NCBI GenBank assembly: GCA_011033025.1
Contig: WFMF01000256.1
Coordinates: 62,001-126,000 of the forward strand
Reading direction: 5' to 3'
Source: Beroe forskalii
Lineage: Eukaryota; Ctenophora; Nuda; Beroida; Beroidae
Length of the DNA stretch: 64,000 nt
Made by a program: the position numbers and the translations under genes. Positions 1-11,863 of the stretch are shown here, piece by piece (position 1 is the stretch's first letter; every line of letters begins with the position of its first letter). The notes beneath the pieces were generated by a model. The model was not told the DNA's origin. It did no database searches and worked only from the letters and a program-made list of their open reading frames with translations.

Positions 1-900
1 CCCAGCAGTATAACTTTTGAGATGGTCCGATGGACAAATTATCAGGACAACTTCTTTGCTAACAATTGTTGCACATAACTCATCAAGTTTCTTTTTGAAA
101 AGATTTCAGCTAAACATGTATACGTACGCGTACCCCGGCCAGTTGTTTGTGCACAAACACCTTGCCAGGCGTTGCCTGGCCCCCTCGCGCGCGCGAAGCG
201 CGCGCGCCCCGACTGGCCGACTCGCAGAAAAAAATATGGGGCAGGCAACGTCCGGCAACAAACACCTATACCGGCTTAGGAAACTAAAGGTGCATAACCA
301 TCAATATATCAAAATTTCACAAATAGCACAATTATAATTTGATTTGCTTGACCTTCCCCTAACCATGCCAGGGGTGTCGATGCGATAGACGATACGTTCC
401 TAAGCCCGCATAGGTGTGTGTACGCGCCGCGCGCTTCCCTACGGGACACACGCTGGGGAAGCGCGCCGCGCCGCCGCGCGAGCCACACAGGGATATACGT
501 GTTTAGCAAGACGATACGACACTCCCTGCGCGTAACCAGGGCCCTGGTTAGGGCCATGCTTGACCCTGTCGCGCAATGGCGATCGCCACAATTCGTTAAA
601 CAAAATTTGATATAAATAACTGACGTCTGACATGACTTGCCCTAACCAGTAACCAGGACCCTGGTTACGCGCACGGAGTGCGCGGCGCGGCAAGCGACGC
701 CCCTGGTTAGGGGAAGACATGACAACGACCTTTTCAGTTTTCATGCCTTCATGGTGTTTGTCATCATTTTTGTCTAGCCCTAGCCAGCGCCCTGTCCTGC
801 GCGCGCCTTCAGGTAGGTCTCCCATATAAACGGGAGCCTTCATTATCTATGACAATGACGTCACTCAGAAAATATAATTAAGCGCATCTAGCGCTTTAAG
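1..900. repeat. Complex GC-rich dispersed repeat, copy 1
   Basis: The first 900 bases match 19720-20863 in the same orientation over most of their length, with extra blocks in one or the other copy. The shared parts include an AT-rich start, two modules ending in CCTATACCGGCTTAGGAA, a block with GACGTCACTCAG, and GC-rich palindromic stretches rich in GCGCGC. No protein signature is seen; the short open frames here are by-products of GC-rich repeats. A module at about 396-512 is present in the other copy in inverted orientation, so small units inside the repeat seem to move or flip on their own. Confidence 0.8.
163..257. mobile_element. 95-bp MITE with 10-bp target duplication
   Basis: A 95-bp GC-rich insertion begins TGCCAGGCGTTGCC and ends with the inverse of TGCCGGACGTTGCC, giving imperfect terminal inverted repeats of about 20 bp. 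It is flanked by a direct repeat ACAAACACCT (153-162 and 258-267). The paralogous repeat copy at about 19990-20012 has a single uninterrupted ACAAACACCT, so it is an empty site. A 9-10 bp duplication is typical of Mutator-like elements, but the assignment is inference because no transposase is present. Confidence 0.75.
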
Positions 901-2389
901 CAGTTAGGTTAAAGTAATCCTCAATCAAAAATACACTTCACTATTTTTCATCGCGCGTTCCATTGCTTTTGCGCGTTCCCGATGCATTGCGCTCCCAAAC
1001 CAATTAATATACGCGCGCAAAATCGATTTCAAGTCATGAAATGCTTAGTTACGCCGCGCGCTGTCTTTTGTGAAGAACTTCTACGTAAAAGTGATATTTA
1101 ATTTCGCGTTGGATAAAACGAAATTCATTTATAAATCGAATCACTGTGCAGAAGCCGGACATTTCCATTTGCTGCTTGTTGTATCGTGGTGACTTTTTAT
1201 GAATGAACATTGAATGCAATAATTTTTGGTGCCACTCTTGACAGGGAAACTCATTCCCTTCGACTTTATGTTACGTAGCGTTTAATGGTTCGCATGAATC
1301 GTCGTATTATGATCATGATCAACCGTCTCCGGCAACTTTCATAATTTAGTAATTCGACCTGAAAGTGAACATATCTCATTCAAGCAATTTGAACTGAACG
1401 AATGAACGATCCTGGGTCCTTGCAATTTGCATGTAAGAACGAATAAAATTTAAAAGGACTGCCGTCAAATTAACTATGGCTGTTTTCGAGTTACTACTCA
1501 GTCCGACTCAAAAATATTGACTGAAGGGAACATTTTGGTAGGTCTAGGACACAATTTAACGGTAACATTTATCCCTATTATCAGCAATTACTTTTTGGCG
1601 TAATTTTGAATGTGGAAGGGTGATGTGACGGATTTTTCGTATTTTTTTGTTAATGTAATGTATCATGTGATTTGTAATGTCTTTTATTTTTCTGCAACAA
1701 TTTCTACAGCATTGTTTTGTGACAACGAAATTAATTTTATCTTAGATTTTTACTGCTACACATGTCATTTTTCTCAGAATTTAAGTGGCAGTCAGTTGGT
1801 GGTAGATTTGTTTCGAAAAATCTCGATTGAAATTTCACTTAATTTCATTTTCTACAATTATTTGATTTTGACTCTTTTAGTGGAGATGTTGGAAAGATGA
1901 ATCGAAGCAGAGATAGAAGATCCTTGATGAAAATGGAAAACTGTTTCTTCTCATCGTTCCTTGCATCTGTGGCGTAGTGCAGAATATTCCCTATGTGGCG
2001 TCCTATCATTCCTCTGTCCTTTTCAAATTTCACTTGTAAGTTAACCGCTTGGTTCCTTTGCCTATGACTTACCAAATGACCAATGTGTGAAGATATGTCA
2101 GAGCTCTACGATAATGGTGATTACATGGTGGTACAATCGGATCCCCTTGGAATAAAAGTAAAAGATCCCCTGCTATCGCTCATTGATTTTTGTACGACGC
2201 CCCATGCAAGTCAAAGCTTCAGCCTTACCAACTTTTTGGAGGTTAATGAAAGAGAGAAACCTCTGCCAACTTCCCCTGATTCAAGCCCTCAACCCCCATG
2301 CATTGTCTCCATAGGGAAAATTGGGCCCGGGGTTTCCAAAAATGAAAAGGTTTGCCCCTTCAAGAAGAGTATTTAAGACCCTTTTAATA
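901..2389. other. No gene recognised
   Basis: AT-rich DNA with only short open frames that lack any recognisable motif. No tandem array or long inverted repeat was noticed. Confidence 0.5.
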
Positions 2390-3010
2390 AGCGTATATTA
2401 GCGCATTCCCAGCCATGCTCTAAGCGTATATTATTGCACTCGGCTACGCCGAATGCAATAATTTCTATAATACCACTCCAGAGCAGATAACCAAAGTGCA
2501 ATAACAGGGCATATTGCACTGGTCGTGGTATTATACACTAATCTAACTCAGTAACTCCCCAGAAGTGATATTGTTGCATTGGCTGACTCTCAGCACATTA
2601 GTGTACTAACCAACACTCGGCTTCACCTCGTGATTAGTACACTAATTGGCACTCGGCTTCGCCTCGTGCAATAAGTGCAACAATACCACAATGCGTCGTT
2701 AGATTAGCGTATATTAGCGCATTCCTTGCCATGCTGTAAGTGTATATTAGCGCATTTCCAGCCATGCTCTAATAGCGTATAATATACGCTTAGAGCATGG
2801 CTGGGAATGCGCTAATAGAAATTATTGCACGAGGCGTAGCCGAGTGCAATAATTTGTATTGTCGCACGAGGAGCAGGCCGAGTGGGTGACACATTAAATT
2901 ATTGCACGAGGCGAAGTCATAAATAATTTATTAGCGTCATGACCATTGCCATGCTCTTAGTGTATTAGCCAATGTGAGGAGTGCAATATTACTTATTATT
3001 GCACGCCTAC
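2390..3010. mobile_element. Fold-back repeat with nested hairpins
   Basis: GCATTCCCAGCCATGCTCTA near 2403 is repeated inverted at about 2791-2810, and the stretch holds several copies of a hairpin-forming unit that pairs GCACTCGGCTTCGCC with CGTGCAATA (around 2440, 2610, 2660, 2820 and 2905). AGCGTATATTAGCGC occurs several times in direct orientation. The layout is that of a non-autonomous fold-back element or nested MITEs. No coding capacity is seen. Confidence 0.65.
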
Positions 3011-3399
3011 AAGTACCCTCAAAATTGGCTAATATCTTTTCAGATATCAAAGGCATGGACGAGTCAGGACAGTACGAGGCAGCTATGTTCCTCTATTGCA
3101 CTCTCAACGCAAACTGAGGAGGGATTCCGTGACATGCGCTGACTACTTATAAATCTTGGAATGAATTACACAAACACTCGCATCTGATCTTAAGATATGT
3201 TTTAAGGAATTGAAAAATGGCCTACTTTTGTCCTTGGATTTTCTATGTTTGAAGTTAAATATATTCTTACGTTAACTATTTTACAGTTTATTTGATTATC
3301 TAACACCGTCCTATTTTGTATTCTGGTTGAACCCAGTTGCTTTTACCATCAATTGAAAGTTTTATTCATGGACGAAGTGCTCCACTTATATTGAAGTTG

Positions 3400-3600
3400 A
3401 ACGGGGGGAAGACTTCTCACCTCACGACACTTAACCTCACGACACTTGACCTCGTAAAAATTCACCTCTAGAAAGAGGTTAGGGTTAGGACTTAGGGTTA
3501 GAAGTTAAGGTGTTAGGTAAGGATATGGTCGGGGTCAGGACTGGGAGATTAAGCGCTGTGAAGTGAACATGAAACGTCGTGAGGTGAAAAGTCGGGCTCC
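3400..3600. repeat. Short inverted-repeat element
   Basis: TCACCTCACGAC near 3416 is matched inverted by GTCGTGAGGTGA near 3577. Between them is a degenerate GTTAGG-type stretch (3478-3530). The likely explanation is a small MITE; no target duplication could be fixed. Confidence 0.45.
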
Positions 3601-4650
3601 TGCCTCACTTTGGCCATATAAATATACATTTGCTTCCATCTGTTGGTTATCAACATTTATAATATGTTTGCATGTGTGCAATGATAAAAATGCCAAAACT
3701 TTGTTTACTTAATTTGATGTTAGTCTAAAGTTTTCTATAAATTAAAAACTTAATTTCAGCCTGGTGATAGCATATTATGCTATGATGAAAAATTCGCTGC
3801 TACTTACATGTCGCGGTTACTTGTTCTGATTTCGGTCTATTATAATAGAGATGTCACACTCAGTCCAGTAGCATTGGTTATGAAAACCAGCCACAAATTA
3901 ATGAATTCAACTCAAAGTTAAGAAGAACATCCGTTATATCTTATGGGGTACCCCTCACTTTGGAGGGGTTCTGAGGGGGTTGCCCCCTCCCCCGTTGGGG
4001 AAAGAGCGTGAGGCTGGCAAAGATAGAGATCAGGACCCTTTTCTTTAGACATTGTGTGAATAGGGAAAGCGTGCTTTAGCTGTTTCAGTAACTAGAAATT
4101 CGTTGCAAATGAACAACTGATGGAATACTATAAAATGTTACTTAACAATTACACAAGTGGTTTACACAATGACACTGAACGAGATCTAGTACCAACATAT
4201 AGTAACTTAATTGCGTGTTTGAGTGCAATACAATAATGAAACTGAGAAAATCAACAAATCGCTATTAAGCTATAAGACGGTGTGTATATAAATACAACAA
4301 ATCTGGGTTCTGTAATAAGCTGAAGTTCTATGAACCTAATTTGTATATCACCAAATCAGAACTGTGCCGAATAAAAGTGAATAGTGATGAATAATATAAA
4401 TTAGTAAGTTAATAATTGGAATTGTGAAACTAGTAACAAAACCATCAAGTAGTATACGGACTACGGTGTCTTATAGCTTATTAATTTCAAACCATAGCTC
4501 CATAGAATGGGGTGATATCAAACACGATCTAGGAGTTATACAGGTGTCTACTGTTAGCCTAGACAAGTATTGGCTTGTACTCTTAATTTCTTATATGTCA
4601 GGAAATCAGAAATGTACAGATTCTGATAAGGAAATATTGGGACAAATACT
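3601..4650. other. No gene recognised
   Basis: AT-rich sequence with no convincing coding frame, array or inverted repeat. It ends at the target duplication of the element that follows. Confidence 0.45.
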
Positions 4651-6345
4651 GGTCGTATGAAAGTATACCAATGACCCCCTGCTGACCCCCTGCTGACCCC
4701 CTACTGACCCCCTGCTGACCCCCTACTGACCCCCTACTGACCCCCTGGTGAACCCCTACTGACCCTGGTGACCCCTGGTGAACCCTACTGACCCCCTACT
4801 GACCCCCCTGCTGACCTCCTATTGCCCCCCTGCTGGCCCCTACTGAACCCCTGGTGAACCCCTGGTGAACCCTACTGACCCCCTACTGACCGCTTCCTGA
4901 TCATAATTCTAACATATATCATGAATGTTTTTTAAAGCATCTAAAATAGCACTCAGCCTTATAATGACGCTTTATTGGTCAATTGCCACTCGATCAAGGC
5001 ACCCTAAACGCACGCTCAAAACATAAACGAGTCAGTTATATTTTTCATGTTCGTTATGTTATTCTGTTATTCAAGTCAGTCACGTTAGTCAAGTTATTCA
5101 AGTCATTCAAGTCAGTTCTGTCAGTCAGGTCGGTCAAGTTGGTCAAGTTAGTCAAGCCAAATTAGTCAAGCCACTCAAGTCAAGTTACTTTGATCAAGTC
5201 GCGTCAAGGTCAGTCATGTCAGTCATGTCAGTCATGTCAGTCATGTCAGTCATGTCAGTCATGTCAGTCATGTCAGTCATGGCAGTCATGTCAGTCATGT
5301 CAGGGCAGTCATGTCATGTCAGTCCGCTGGCGTCAGTCATGTCAGTCATGTCAGTCATGTCAGTCATGTCAGTCATGTCAGTCATGTCAGTCATGTCAGT
5401 CATGTCAGTCATGTCAGTCATGTCAGTCATGTCAGTCAAGTGAAGTTAGTTCGATTAAGTTATTCAAGTCAGCCAGGTCAGCCATACGGTAAAGTCAGAC
5501 AAGTCAATCATATCGGTCATGACTGACATGACTGACATGACTGACATGACTGACATGACTGACATGACTGATATGACTGACATGACTGACATGACTGACA
5601 TGACCCATGACGACATGACTGACATGACTGACATGACTGACATGACTGACATGACTGACATGACTGACATGACTGACATGACTGACACATGACTGACATG
5701 ACTGACATGACTGACATGACTGACATGACTGACATGACTGACATGACTATATGACTGACATGACTGACACATGACTGACATGACTGACATGACTGACATG
5801 ACATGACTTGATCAAAGTAACTTGACTTGAGTGGCTTGACTAATTTGGCTTGACTAACTTGACCAACTTGACCGACCTGACTGACAGAACTGAGTTGAAT
5901 TACTTGAATAACTTGACTAACGTGACTGTCCTGACTTATTTGGCTGACTTGAATAACAGAATAACATAACGAACATGAAAATATAACTGACCTGTTTATG
6001 TTTTGAGTGTGTTTAGGGTGCCTGATCGAGTGGCAATTGACCAATAAAGCGTCATTATAAGGCTGAGTGCTATTTTTAAATGCTTTTAAAAACATTCAAG
6101 GATATATGTTAGAATTATGATCAGGAAGTGGTCAGTAGGGGTTCACCAGGGGGTCACCAGGGGGTCAGTAGGGGGTCACCAGGGGGTCAAAGGGGGGTCA
6201 GCAGGGGGGTCAGTAGGGGCTCACCAGGGTGTCACCAGGGGCTGTAGGGGGTCCAGGGGTCAGTAGGGGGCCAGTAGGGGTCAGTAGGGGGTCAGCAGGG
6301 GGTCAGTAGGGGGTCAGCAGGGGGTCATTGGTATACTTTCAGACC
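4651..6345. mobile_element. Fold-back TIR element with 8-bp target duplication, copy A
   Basis: The element starts GGTCGTATGAAAGTATACC and ends with the inverse of GGTCTGAAAGTATACC. It is flanked by a perfect direct repeat CAAATACT (4643-4650 and 6346-6353). Both ends carry GACCCCCTRCT-type minisatellites of about 10 bp. The interior is a near-complete palindrome with arms of about 700-800 bp, including single-copy DNA (for example CGTTATGTTATTCTGTTATT near 5050, inverted near 5960), and the centre is an array of the 9-mer CATGTCAGT that flips to its reverse complement at about 5515. No transposase is present. Ends beginning GG with an 8-bp duplication suggest a Merlin- or hAT-like source; this is inference. 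Confidence 0.88.
5213..5802. repeat. 9-bp satellite, palindromic halves
   Basis: CATGTCAGT repeats in tandem at 5213-5440 and its reverse complement ACTGACATG at 5519-5802. Interruptions at about 5291-5335 and 5600-5612 are not symmetric, so the two arms have drifted separately. The apparent proteins of M-S-V or Q-S-C repeats are artefacts of this array. Confidence 0.9.
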
Positions 6346-6870
6346 CAAATACTAAATAAGCAGTTTTATAGGTTGATCAAAATAAATAAAGTACTAATTA
6401 ACGGATAATAAGAATCAAAGTTTACGATCCAATGCAACTATCCAAGGAGCAAAAAGGAAAAAGTTCATTTACTCATATAGAATAATATGATGCCCAAATA
6501 TACACCCTTAAGAAGCTAGGAGAAGGTGAAATCCCCGCTCAATCCATCTTGGATGAGGTTGAACGGCACCTCTGAAATTGGGATATGCAGTTAACAAGGC
6601 CCATGATGAGTAATAAATAGGAACGCAGTGAATACAACGCGCTAAATGGACAAAACATCCACCGACGAAACGTCATGGGAAACATGTTTTTGCAAATGTT
6701 ACCACTCAGTCGCGCAGAGAATAAAGGCGCGAACTGAGGTCGCGCGCGTCCTGCCATGCGCGCACGTACGTACGATCGATCGACGCGGCGCGAACATTTT
6801 GACCACAGTAAGTATATTTTGGGGTCGTTTGTACGGCAGTTTGTTTTAGCGCGTTCCGCAAAGTTGATTA
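6346..6870. other. No gene recognised
   Basis: No supported coding region; a short GC-rich patch with clustered CGCGCG and CGATCGATCG lies near 6725-6790. Confidence 0.4.
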
Positions 6871-6883
6871 AAAGTTGCGTCAG

Positions 6884-7570
6884 TCTTTAGATTTTCTCCT
6901 TCCTAGGATCACACTATCACAGTGATTCTAGGAAGGAGAAACACTTAAGATTGCTGATTGTCTGCTAAAGATTCAAGAGTGATCCGATCACTCTTCAATC
7001 GATTGCAAGTTTTGATGAAATGCTTATGACTTTGAAGGAATTCGGAGATATGACCGTTGTACCAAATCGACCTCAAAATCAAAACAAATCCTACAGTTTG
7101 ACTGTTAAAAAACACGTTTTACGTTTTTTTCCTCCAAAGATCACTCTCGAGTAGATTGAAAGTTTCATGAAATTTTGTGTAGAATGAATTCAGTCTATGC
7201 ACGTTGTACCAAATCGACTTTGGTAAAATCAAAATTAATCTTGTGTTTCAGTGTTTGACTGCATCGAAAAAATTAGCACATAGACATTCGATTTTTGACG
7301 TTTTACCCTTCCCAGGATCACACCTCGAATAGATACAAAAGTTTCAAAAGAAATTATGACGAAAGAATTCCGGATATATGACCGTTGTACCAAATCGACC
7401 TTGGTAAAATCAAAATAAACCTTTGTGTTCGGTGTATGAAAAATTAGCATATATAATTTGATTTTTCTTATATTTCTCCCCTTGTAGGATCATACTCGAA
7501 TAGAATGGAAGGTTTCATGAAATTATGACAAAAGGAATTTGGAGATATGATCGTTGCACCCAAGATAATG
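6884..7570. repeat. Hairpin followed by diverged 150-180 bp tandem repeats
   Basis: TTCTCCTTCCTAGGATCAC (near 6894) faces its inverse within about 55 bp. Downstream, GTTGTACCAAATCGAC recurs near 7056, 7204 and 7386 with a degenerate fourth copy near 7552. Each is followed by a segment containing AAATCAAAA and a block resembling CCAGGATCACACTCGAATAGA. These are old tandem copies of a unit of roughly 150-180 bp. Confidence 0.6.
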
Positions 7571-7879
7571 CATGCGGAACAGTTTGGTACACTCAGATCC
7601 GGCTTTTAGATTCTCCACCCCCAAAGGCAAAACTACCATAAATATGATATTCATAATAATCAGAATATCCCAATCAGCCAACCATGAACCATACTGAATA
7701 TGCAAAACCAGAACGGAACTCAACTCGAGAATACCAGCAACAATTATCCTCATACGATCATTCAACGGAGTTATCACCGAATTTCAGCTCATTTCGCAAT
7801 AGCGGGGGTTTTCAGGAAAGTTATCGAATTTCAGAAGAATTCCTCGACCGAATCGAAATTTCTAAATTGGAATTATCTT

Positions 7880-8380
7880 GGATAGTGACAGACACAGATA
7901 TACCCTAGTGATAGAGACAGAGTCCAGAGATAGTGACGATGGAGACAATAGGACGGAAGAGACAGTGATGTGCGAGAATGACGTGTCAGGGTAGGACCAG
8001 TCAGAGATAGTGAGAGACAGAGATATGACGGGAGAGATAAGGAGAAGGATATTTAAAACAGAGATAAAGGAAAGACAAATTTAGGGGAAAAATTGGGAGA
8101 CAGAATGTGAAGAGAAAGAAGGGGGCCCGGGGAAGAATATGACGTAGTCAGAGATAGACGAGACAGAAAAAGAAAAACCCGGGCAAAGTTTAAACAAAGG
8201 GTTTGGGGGGAAAAAGGGAAGGGCGGGGAATTTTAAAGGGAAAAGAAATAGTGACGTAGTCAAAATAGTAGGAGACAGAATAGTGACGGGGACAGAGTAG
8301 TACAAAGGGATAGTGCACAGACAGAGATAGTGTCGGAGACAGAATGTAATGACAGAGATAGTGAAGTGGGGCAGAATTTG
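7880..8380. repeat. Purine-rich low-complexity repeat
   Basis: Imperfect repeats of GAGATAGTGACGGAGACAGA and relatives. One strand is almost free of pyrimidine runs. No coding signature. Confidence 0.6.
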
Positions 8381-11300
8381 GGTGGAGACCAGGAGACAGG
8401 AAATTACTTATAAAAAAGCAATACTGGGGTTTGGGAAAAATTTTGTCCCTGATGAGGCGTCAGATTACACCTACATTCTTAGCACGGAAATGAGCAAGTG
8501 TATACGCGGTACGATTTTATTCTTTTACAAGATAGTACCAGTAAATTGAGCGATCCGTCTAGCCAGTATGACGCCAGTATTGCGCCAGTATCAATGCCAG
8601 TAATAGTTTGTCTTCTATTATTCTAGAAAACCAATGAGTAAGACCACGTGGTTTCAGCTAAACAGGATTCAGTTAAATAAAGACCGTTCCTTGCAGTTTC
8701 AGTGGCAGCAATATCAGTGAGGATGGCACCAACAACTCAACATAAGAACCATTTTGAATCTCTATTCTCTGGATATTTATTTTGGTAAAGAGTGATTAGA
8801 TAACGAATGGGAGTGTCTCAGAACAATAGGAAACAAAATATTTAGATACTTCTCAGACCATTTGGATTTTAAAAACTACCCTGCTCAACTACTTTATAGC
8901 ATGAAATTTGGAGATCACTACGAATTTCACCGCCCGTCTTATCAATTACTAAGGCGACAGGTTTAATTTTCACTTAATTTTGTTAGTTAAAATTAGTTTC
9001 AAGTGTTAACTATGTACAAACGAATGTATGATGTTTATTGTATAACATACGTTTATCAATGGATGTGTTTGACATGTATTTCAAAATAATATATGTATGC
9101 AACTTGACTAATAAATACATACAAATATCGCGGGCTGATTCAAATTTACGAAGTGTCGTAAGTTGAGTGGTGGTCACATCGCAGAAATAGGTTATGACGT
9201 AGGCATAGTAAAATAACACTAAGTGATACCCTGGAAGTGTACATAGCATATTATTATAGATAATATGGAAAGATATAATGACACACGAAATGACACAGCA
9301 CATAAGAAGATGTATTATGATAATATACACGTGTCATATTGTTGGTAACAGTTTTGCTGGTGTAACATTGTCACGTGAAGTAGTTTGAAATGTTCTCCTG
9401 TAACAATGTAACACTTTATACAATATACATCTATCACATTACATTGCACTAACATGGCTGTGTACATGTGTGATGCCCCCACTATGGCTTAGAATGGTAA
9501 AATTATGACACAAACTGACAATTTAAACTCCATGAGTGAAAAATATGCGATTCAACGTCATCAACTTCCTTCATAGCGCTATGATAATGACGACATATTA
9601 CTATTCAGTCTGGACGCTTATTATTGCACGTGTGACATGGTACTATGCTTCCCGGCTTATCAGAAAAGATAAGATTCATCAGAACTGCGAGCAAACCTTT
9701 CAGGTTTGATAACGAAGTTACATTTGCTGTGATGCCCAGATGGCTCCGTATTAACTACTGAGGCTACCTAGGTATATGATAGATAGGCATGAATTCCCCC
9801 CCTCCCCCCCCCCTCCCTTTTCAAAATTAAGGTATTGATGAACTACAATAGTGCAATAGTGCAATGAGTTGAATCACAAAGAATACAAGATCCAAATTTT
9901 ATTTTTCAAGCAAAATACTCAAAGTATGTAAGTAAAACAAGATGAGTAATTCTGTATTACAGTTTAGCTCTATAAGCTCTCAGAAATCACCCTGTAGTTT
10001 TTGTAGGAGCTATTGCGCTGTCCTCAGGTCGGCGCGGGTTCTGATTTGAATGTTGTGTGGGGATTTCACCTTCTAACCCCGTGTCGGCTATACTGTTATC
10101 TTTAAAACAGACTCTAGGCCATACAATAATTATTACGGGAAGTTTGGTTTTTAGAATTTTTACAATTGGTCGCACATGTCTCAAGTGTAATTTGAATCTC
10201 GGTATTTGCTAAGATACACAACGGGAGGCTATTAAATTGCACGATTCTTTTCAAATTGTACATTTATTGGTAGCAACCAGCTTAGTAATCAAGAAGTAGC
10301 TACTGAGGCTTTTTTCACAAGGGCGTCCACTGAGATTATAAACAGTGTATATCTCATTATATCAGTGGATTGAGTTCATTTCACCACTTCCAAAAGAGGG
10401 TGATATTACTGGAAAATCAAGAGGCCCTCATCAACTATTTAGCTATAAAAGGACCCTCATCAACAGGCCCTCATCAACTAAAGCTATAATGGGCTCTCCT
10501 TAACAGGTCCTCATCAAGTAAAGCTATTTACGGGTCCTCTTTAACGGCCCGAATTAAGTAAAGCTATATATAATATATGGGCCTTCTTTTACCTCTTATT
10601 CCAGCGGAAATTCCCGGAAGGAGTGCTGGCACATCGTAAATCACGAGATGACGTAACCTCAGACTGGTGAATTCCAAGTATGGCAGTGTAATATAACAGC
10701 TCCATATATTGCTATTTTACTCATGTTGACACGTATCCGGACAAGAACTTAATACGGCAATTCAAGCTCAGACAAGTAGCACGCGTTGAAGTAGTAAAGT
10801 ACATATTCTCATATTATCATTAAATAGGTGTACAGTAATTGGTGATTTCAACTTCTGAAACAAATCACAGTAGCAGGGGAAATCTTAAGGCGGGGATGGA
10901 CTCCATTTCCAATGAATGGCACACACTCATTGGGACTGGGCAGCTGACACAAAGTATCCTATTTCCAGGAGTAAAACCGCCATTTACAGTGGTGATATTA
11001 TGACCGTTTACAGTGGTTATATTATGACTGAATTTGCTGTTCTGCGATGACAATCAAATAGTTCACCAGCAATTTATCACTTGCCATGGGAAATGGCAAT
11101 GTAGACACAGCAGAGATCACAATGACACGCCATGAGCAGTAATGTATATCACTAATATCCGATACGTAGCCGCAAATAATGCTTGCATTATCTCGTTACT
11201 CTTGCTACAAAACGTGGAAGAAGTGCAATTCAGTAAGTGTTTTTGTGTAACAGAATACTTGATTATTTTCTATGTTATGTGCTTTACCTGGTGAATTCAG

Positions 11301-11418
11301 TGCAACTAGGTCAGGTACTTGCTGTACAGTATGCTACTATTTAATCAGGAAATATCTTATTATAGCCAGGAGTTGGCCACGTTCATGCCACTGACGTTTA
11401 AAAGAAGCTAAAACTCAC
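8381..11418. other. No gene recognised
   Basis: No exon could be supported here on either strand, although missing downstream Ras-like exons would be expected in this direction. Notable only for a C-rich run at about 9797-9825, a triple GGCCCTCATCAACT-like repeat at 10420-10570, and a 24-25 bp duplication near 10975-11030. Confidence 0.4.
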
Positions 11419-11554
11419 GTCTTGGACTCGAAGTATCACAATTATTGAGTTCCCTGCACCTCTTCGAAGCTCCTCTTGTCAGATGTATTGAGAAGATGAG
11501 GAGGAAGCCGTCTCCTGCCCCCCTGATGTACTGCTCCCGCATTGCACTGAACTC
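11419..11554 (-). CDS. Ras-like GTPase, switch II / helix 3 exon, frame-broken
   Basis: Between an acceptor CCTCCAG and a donor GTGAGT, the minus strand encodes EFSAMREQYIRGAGDGFLLI, the segment following DTAGQ in Ras proteins. The reading then shifts to a frame giving SDKRSFEEVQ, and shifts again to ILRVQD just before the donor. These are the next blocks of the Ras fold (compare SFEE...ILRVKD). Two single-base losses would explain both shifts. The exon is recognisable end to end but cannot be translated as it stands. It belongs with the pieces at 11843-11863 and 15030-15154. Either the gene is decaying or the sequence carries indel errors; cDNA would decide. Confidence 0.72.
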
Positions 11555-11842
11555 CTGGAGGCGAACTTTATGTTAAACAGGCAGTAAAACACACATGATC
11601 TCTAGTATTCTACAGTTAATTTGTAAGCCATTACACAATACACAGTCTTTAAAGATCGGTTACTAAGCAAAGTGCAAAAACAAAAATTAAATGGAATGAC
11701 ATTTGGAATTTTGCATCATAGCATAGGTAATTTGTAATCATAAAATCATGCTATGAAAATGAAAAGTTATTTCCTTACATTTGATTTACAAATGAAAATA
11801 AATAAGGGAATAGAGTTTCATATTAAGGTAATATTTCCTCAC

Positions 11843-11863
11843 TTTGTCCTGCTGTGTCGAGAA
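11843..11863 (-). CDS. Ras-like GTPase, putative 21-nt DTAGQ exon
   Basis: Preceded by TATTTTCAG and followed by GTGAGG, 21 nt read L-D-T-A-G-Q when joined after one base. DTAGQ is the G3 motif of Ras GTPases, with the Gln that takes part in GTP hydrolysis. An exon for the preceding effector-loop to beta-3 part (residues about 39-56) was not found. The exit phase does not fit the next exon at 11554, so either an extra base is present in the AAA before the donor or the gene is broken. A 21-nt exon is unusually short, so confidence is moderate. Confidence 0.5.

Noticed and set aside
5190-6095. Long open frames of MSV, QSC or SHV repeats on both strands
   Set aside because: They are translations of the 9-bp satellite; a repeat with a length divisible by three keeps frames open.
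10865-11053. Exon of the Ras-like gene
   Set aside because: No NKxD or SAK motif and no splice support.
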